Shown here: piece by piece, positions 60,701 to 64,000 of the stretch
Layout of the letters: every line of letters begins with the position of its first letter
How positions within the stretch are numbered: position 1 is the first letter of the stretch
Assembly (NCBI RefSeq): GCF_947242115.1
Contig: NC_074728.1
Coordinates: 18,181,542 to 18,245,541 of the forward strand
Source of the DNA: Biomphalaria glabrata
Lineage: Eukaryota > Mollusca > Gastropoda > Planorbidae
Length of the DNA: 64,000 bases
Direction: 5' to 3'
The notes under the pieces: model-generated
The model's database searches: none
The model's input: the letters and a program-made list of their open reading frames with translations, nothing else
What the model was told of the DNA's origin: nothing
Made by a program: the position numbers and the translations under genes

Positions 60701-61130
60701 GTTAGAAGTGTCCGCATCAAAGGAATCAAACAGTCCTGATGTAAACTGAGGTAACCCACACGGTACACAGTGCCATGATGCGTCTTTGTTGCCTAAGGCA
60801 TAATACACAGGTGTATTCATATGGAGACATGATGCATGGTACCATTCATCGCACGTGTCACATTGAATGGCTTTCTGTTTCAGGGTGCATATTTTTTTGC
60901 AGATGTTGCATCTATCTTTAGATCTAGGCCCTGGATTTGACTCTACATCTCCTGCCATTAATATTAACAGTGATAGGTATTTATTTCTGCTGTGTCTGAT
61001 TGAGAACTTCCATTTGTGATGGGTAATCTTCTTTAATGTTATAGATGTGTATGTTTTTTTTTGTAGTAAACTAATACCATTTATACTAATTTTACTACAT
61101 AGATCGAAAATAGACTCTATAGGGTAATTT
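57712..61130 (-). mobile_element. CR1-like LINE, near full length, with (TTATC)n tail
   Basis: The 3' terminus is marked by a TTATC/GATAA microsatellite tail (57712-57737) preceded by a conserved 3' UTR (57738-57790). The same tail recurs in at least six truncated copies in this window. The 5' limit near 61.1 kb is inferred because TCTAGATC-rich host sequence resumes there. The intact ORF and sharp tail suggest a recent insertion. No target-site duplication could be defined. Confidence 0.85.
57791..60958 (-). CDS. LINE polyprotein: 2A-like motif, PHD finger, APE endonuclease, reverse transcriptase
   Basis: Uninterrupted 1055-codon ORF of a CR1-like non-LTR retrotransposon. Residues 3-11 are GDVESNPGP, the core of 2A ribosome-skipping peptides. 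Residues 17-67 form a C4HC3 PHD finger (CNIC, CDTC, H41, C44, CVPC). The APE-type endonuclease spans roughly 130-360, with VINFQSIRN, GTETWL, GDFNLPDINW and GLSDHEI. The reverse transcriptase spans roughly 560-830, with NKASGPDGIP, LLDFSKAFDKVHH, SGVPQGTVLGPLLF and the catalytic FADD, followed by a YLGV thumb segment. All key acidic residues are present, so the protein looks functional. Only the first ATG is at 60956-60958. The frame stays open for about 50 codons further upstream without an ATG, including a hydrophobic LLILMA run just before the motif, as expected of a full 2A. Expression from this copy is unproven. Confidence 0.92.
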   Translation of the reverse strand: MAGDVESNPGPRSKDRCNICKKICTLKQKAIQCDTCDEWYHASCLHMNTPVYYALGNKDASWHCVPCGLPQFTSGLFDSFDADTSNPYNILNTIPNQTHQPLARSTPVKPKSTKINTTASLNKPTKEVIPKYLKTLVINFQSIRNKTADLEILLECEKPDIIAGTETWLHPEIYNAEIFNSNYEIFRKDRADNHGGVLLAIKNTLIAEEITLPNSKNVESTFCKINTTSTSLIIGSIYRPPNSSLEYMQELCNQITTLKETKKNAVFWIMGDFNLPDINWKTLTIDKHQNLKDINELFIETLHNLSLDQIIKKPTRLNNTLDLFLTNRPGLVVDYEIIPGLSDHEIIKIHSQIKAVANTKLKRKILLWNKCNLTQLHQAALNFQQTFLLEKDSNQPVDDLWNFIKNHLKSIIENHIPTKYTSNKINKCWFNNRLKKLCKQKENLYRKFKETNAERVYKKYIKIKHLTQKVSRQLQSEYINNVISKDNNKNLWSYIKSKKMETTGVAPLKDEHNIIHNDNETKANILSKYFASAFSAPGDKDILLNLNQVDNIEDIVVQENGIQKLLANTKPNKASGPDGIPARLLKELSNELAPVFKILFQASLNQGRVPKDWKEANVTPLFKKGEKSDPGNYRPVSLTSITCKILEHIICSNIINHLDKHNVLTPYQHGFRKYRSCETPLIGLIDDFSKGLDNSEQIDAILLDFSKAFDKVHHHSLLKKLKYFGINGPLHQWIKDFLIGREQTVIINGSKSTPITVNSGVPQGTVLGPLLFLIYINDLPNCISSGTKVRLFADDCIIYRTIKTTQDTDILQRELDELQKWESNWSMSFHPEKCQLLRVTKKLKQINSTYLIHGKPVSQTKNAKYLGVIINEKLSWNPHIDETTKKSNKALGFIKRNFYKSNKNIKLKCYLTLVRPIIEYASSVWDPSTQENIKKLEQTQNRAVRFITNEYSHLTRVTPLVKSLNLESLQDRRLKSKVAIIHKTLNHNLQIQKQNLIKYSERHKDKGTFLVPYARTNLYKYSFFPSAIRAWNWLPELARKTSDLAEFKSLVNMHD

Positions 61131-61640
61131 AGTAATTATTATAATTATAATACTAGTCTAAATAGTGACTTATAGTCACTATAGTGTCCTGGCTTAAAAC
61201 AGTAGGTGACTATATATATTTAATATATCATATAGTATATAGAGTCTAGTATTGTATTACTGATTACTGTATTATGTATAGAGACTAGTCTAACTTGGTC
61301 TAAGCCTAGATTCGCCTAGCCCTAGAGGCTAGATCTACTCTAATTAGATCTATTCTCTGAATAATCAGTGAAATATTAATAGACTAAGTAATAGACTATT
61401 AGATAATTAGTCTAAAAAATCTATATAATATAGACATAGACTACTATCACAGAGTGTGACAGAGATCTAAATCTATAAATAATAAAGTATAAATTATAAT
61501 TAATTATTTAATTTAGTCTAAATCTAAACTTAAATTATCTAATCCAATAAGTCAATAAGTTTAATTAAGGCTAGATCTATATCCCAATAATCTCTCTGTA
61601 ATTTGTATAAGCCTACCTAATGAGCCTACAAACTCTTGAA
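61131..61640. repeat. TCTAGATC-rich tract, right of the LINE
   Basis: Dense TAGTCTA, AGATCT and CTAGAT words; probably one tract with 57300-57711 before insertion. Confidence 0.65.
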
Positions 61641-63589
61641 TTGAATGTCCAACACCCATGACTTTAGAATCATTAGTGATTCGATCGACGGGAATTCATT
61701 TCAGTATCGTGATCAATAATAAATAGTGTCACGTGACGATGCAAAAAAAAAAAAAATTCGTTTTTTTTTAAATAATAATAATAGTCTTTTTTTTCCGTAA
61801 GGAAACGTGTCTTGCAATTTGTGCAATACATTGATTACACCAAACAAAACATAACGGTATTACGTAACTATACAAAACCAAAATATATATTCACACCAGA
61901 CTCACTCATAATGTACAAGCGAAAAGTGTTTATCAGTTTGATTATATTTAATGATTTGATTGTCAGGGGGACAAAAGAGTTTTTACTTTTTGTGTGTCTT
62001 TGCTATCAGTGTCTTGTATCTCTTTTGTAATGGTAAAATCCCAAATCCTGACCCAAAGGGTGATTTTTTTTTTTATTTCTAGAATCTTTTCAAGCTTGCT
62101 TATGAATGTTTTTCTCTATTAGCTGCCCAAATGTTTTTTTTTACTTTTGCCAATTTAGGAAGTTTATTTTTATTTCCATCTTTTCCCTACAAGCCACAAC
62201 AACTAAATTTCAACTTTAAATCTGAATATTATATTTTTTTACAATAAATAGTGTCTTAATTAATAAGAATTAACAAATTACACTGGAAACCTATATAATC
62301 ACAAAAAAAAAATAATTTATTATTAGATCTAAAAATGATTAGAATATTTACAATATATATAGTAGGCCTAATATAAAATTTACCTATAGTTGCCTGAAAC
62401 AGTTATAAATTTATATACAAGAATTTATTATTCAATAATGAAGCAATTTAGAAAAATGCTACAAAATCTCATGTATAGCAGATTCGCAACAATTATATAA
62501 ACAAGTTAATAAAATATAGAGTTTGTGGAAGTTCCATGAGCCTTCATTATGCTACACACAGATATCAGCAGTACAATACAAGGCACATATTGGAAGTTAC
62601 TGATTAACTACAATGCTCAACTATTATAAAGTCACTAAAAACAACAATTTGTTTTTTCACTGAGAACTTACATGCACACACATTTAATTATCATCTAAAA
62701 CACATATAAGTCAAAACATGTATTAATGGCATCTACTTTTCAACACAACATCACACATAAAGACATTTATACATCTAAGCCATTTTAAGCAATGCCATAC
62801 ATATTTATAAAAACTATTGTATATCAAAGCAATTTTTCCCATAAAATAAAAACAATAGAAGTTAAGATTTTAATTCACTGTTAGACCCACAATTATTTCA
62901 TTTACCAATAGTTTACGGACATTTATGGGCATGCAACTTTAAATCAAATACAACAAGTAAAATGATTACTCACCATTTGAGTTTTGACTGCATCAATACA
63001 AAAAAATTAAAATTAATTTAGCAGATATTAGGCCTTTTTTTAGTGAGCGAATGGTATCAAGAAAAATAAAAACCATACATTTTATATGTAGAAGCATGCT
63101 TAAAATACAAGTGTGTAGAAAAATGTTACTTTTAAATGCAACAAGGTAGTAAATTAAGACAAATTTGTTTATAGAAATAGCTAGAAGACAATGGAAGCAT
63201 TTTGACAGTTAATTCTGTTAATTAGCATACATAATATTTTAACTAAGCCAACAAAGCGCATGTTTTAAAAACCTTGTAAAAAAATTATAAAAGGCAATCA
63301 ATGTTTATTGTAACAAATACATATATATAGGTCAAAGTTTGTCTTAAAATAAGAATGATGGGTAAGAAAGAAAGTCAGGCTGGGTTTGTCTGGTGGGTAG
63401 GAACATGTTGAAGTGGAGGTTCTTGGTTTTACTGAAAAAGGATATTTTGTGTGCAGAGATCTAGTTATTGAAAAAAAGGAATATTTTTTAAAAGTAAATA
63501 AACATATGTTTTTGTAATTCTGGTGAAAATGGTTTTGTGAATTTCAGTATTTTTAGGGTGCACCAGAGTTCATCCAACTATACAGGGTA
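61641..63589. other. AT-rich, no gene seen
   Basis: Several poly-A/T runs; no recognised repeat or exon. A splice-like pair around 62975 encloses only 14 bases and is not called. Confidence 0.4.
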
Positions 63590-63710
63590 TCTGACATTAG
63601 TTGGGGAAAAGTAAAACTGTGGGTCGTGATGGCCAACTGGCACCATAAATAATGGTGGGTCACAGAAAAGATGACCTTTACATCGTCTTCCTCTTAGAAG
63701 GGTACTTTAC
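63590..63710 (+). mobile_element. SINE family 2, 3' part
   Basis: TATCTGACATTAGTTGGGGA and GATGACCTTTACATCGTC blocks; head missing. Confidence 0.65.
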
Positions 63711-63744
63711 TTACCTGTCCTTTTTTTTTTGTTGAAAAAGGTTT

Positions 63745-63920
63745 GTAATTTATATAAAATTTGTATCTCATAGGAATAAGCATGTGCTAATCTATCATTT
63801 ATGTTAACAAGAGTCTTAAAGTAACTGGTTTTCCTGGCTGATTCAGGTAACCAGTTTCACGCTCTAATTGCTCCTAGAAAAGAGAGATCACTTATACTAA
63901 TGCATTCTAGCTCAAGGAAT
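63745..63920 (-). mobile_element. CR1-like LINE 3' tail, old
   Basis: Diverged minus-strand copy sharing 'actggttttcctggctgattcagg' region with 57832-57860. Confidence 0.65.
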
Positions 63921-64000
63921 AAGAACTTTTATATTGAATGAAATTATAAATTGTTAAGTTCTAATAATAACATGACAATAAAAAACAATGTAACAAAAAG

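Noticed and set aside
62975-62990. 14-base microexon with splice-like flanks
   Set aside because: Too short to support without transcript evidence; phase cannot be tested.

Overview
This is animal nuclear DNA, most likely from a heterobranch gastropod (a freshwater pulmonate-type snail). The reasons are an AT-rich, intron-rich sequence, dense tRNA-derived SINEs and LINE tails, many TCTAGA/AGATCT-rich tracts, and host genes of mollusc-expanded types (IgGFc-binding domain, EGF modules, a lineage-specific trypsin-like family). There are no bacterial operons, rRNA genes, convincing tRNA genes or CRISPR arrays. About one tenth or less of the window is host coding sequence; the rest is introns and repeats.

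Layout. (1) 1-24.6 kb, minus strand: exons of secreted or extracellular proteins. A signal-peptide-like exon (24.5 kb) and two phase 1-1 EGF exons (21.3 and 20.3 kb) come first. They are followed by a second signal-like exon (10.8 kb) and exons of an IgGFc-binding domain (9.9, 5.9 and 0.1 kb) that run off the left edge. The introns and spacer of this locus hold six unrelated minisatellites. (2) 1.1-2.3 kb: two head-to-tail 3' ends of a restriction-like-endonuclease LINE (R4/Dong-like), each bounded by (TAA)n. (3) 11-33 kb: a mobile-element graveyard with CR1-like, RTE-like and other LINE pieces, Helitrons that carry a hAT transposon inside, MITEs, and fossil LTR-element remnants (a Gypsy gag-protease-RT fragment at 29.6-31.2 kb and two isolated LTR-like blocks). 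(4) 34.4-39.4 kb, plus strand: a complete six-exon short-chain dehydrogenase of the BDH1/HSD17B2 (SDR9C) type, 371 residues, with an intact catalytic tetrad and two N-terminal membrane segments. (5) 39.5-48 kb: AT-rich intergenic DNA with SINEs, a solo hAT element and a third Helitron. (6) 48.6-56.2 kb: two convergent paralogues of a mollusc-type trypsin-like family. The minus-strand copy keeps His/Asp/Ser; the plus-strand copy has lost Asp and Ser and looks like a pseudoprotease. (7) 57.7-61.1 kb, minus strand: a nearly full CR1-like LINE with one 1055-codon ORF (2A-like motif, PHD finger, APE endonuclease, reverse transcriptase) inserted into a TCTAGATC-rich tract. (8) 61.6-64 kb: AT-rich DNA with one SINE and one LINE tail.

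The host genes do not form an operon or an obvious pathway. The left locus and the protease-like pair are both plausible extracellular or immune-type families, and the dehydrogenase is metabolic. The most unusual items are the protease/pseudoprotease pair, the Helitron-hAT composite present in three copies, the 2A-bearing LINE whose open frame runs upstream of its first ATG, and the (TAA)n-bounded R4/Dong-like copies.
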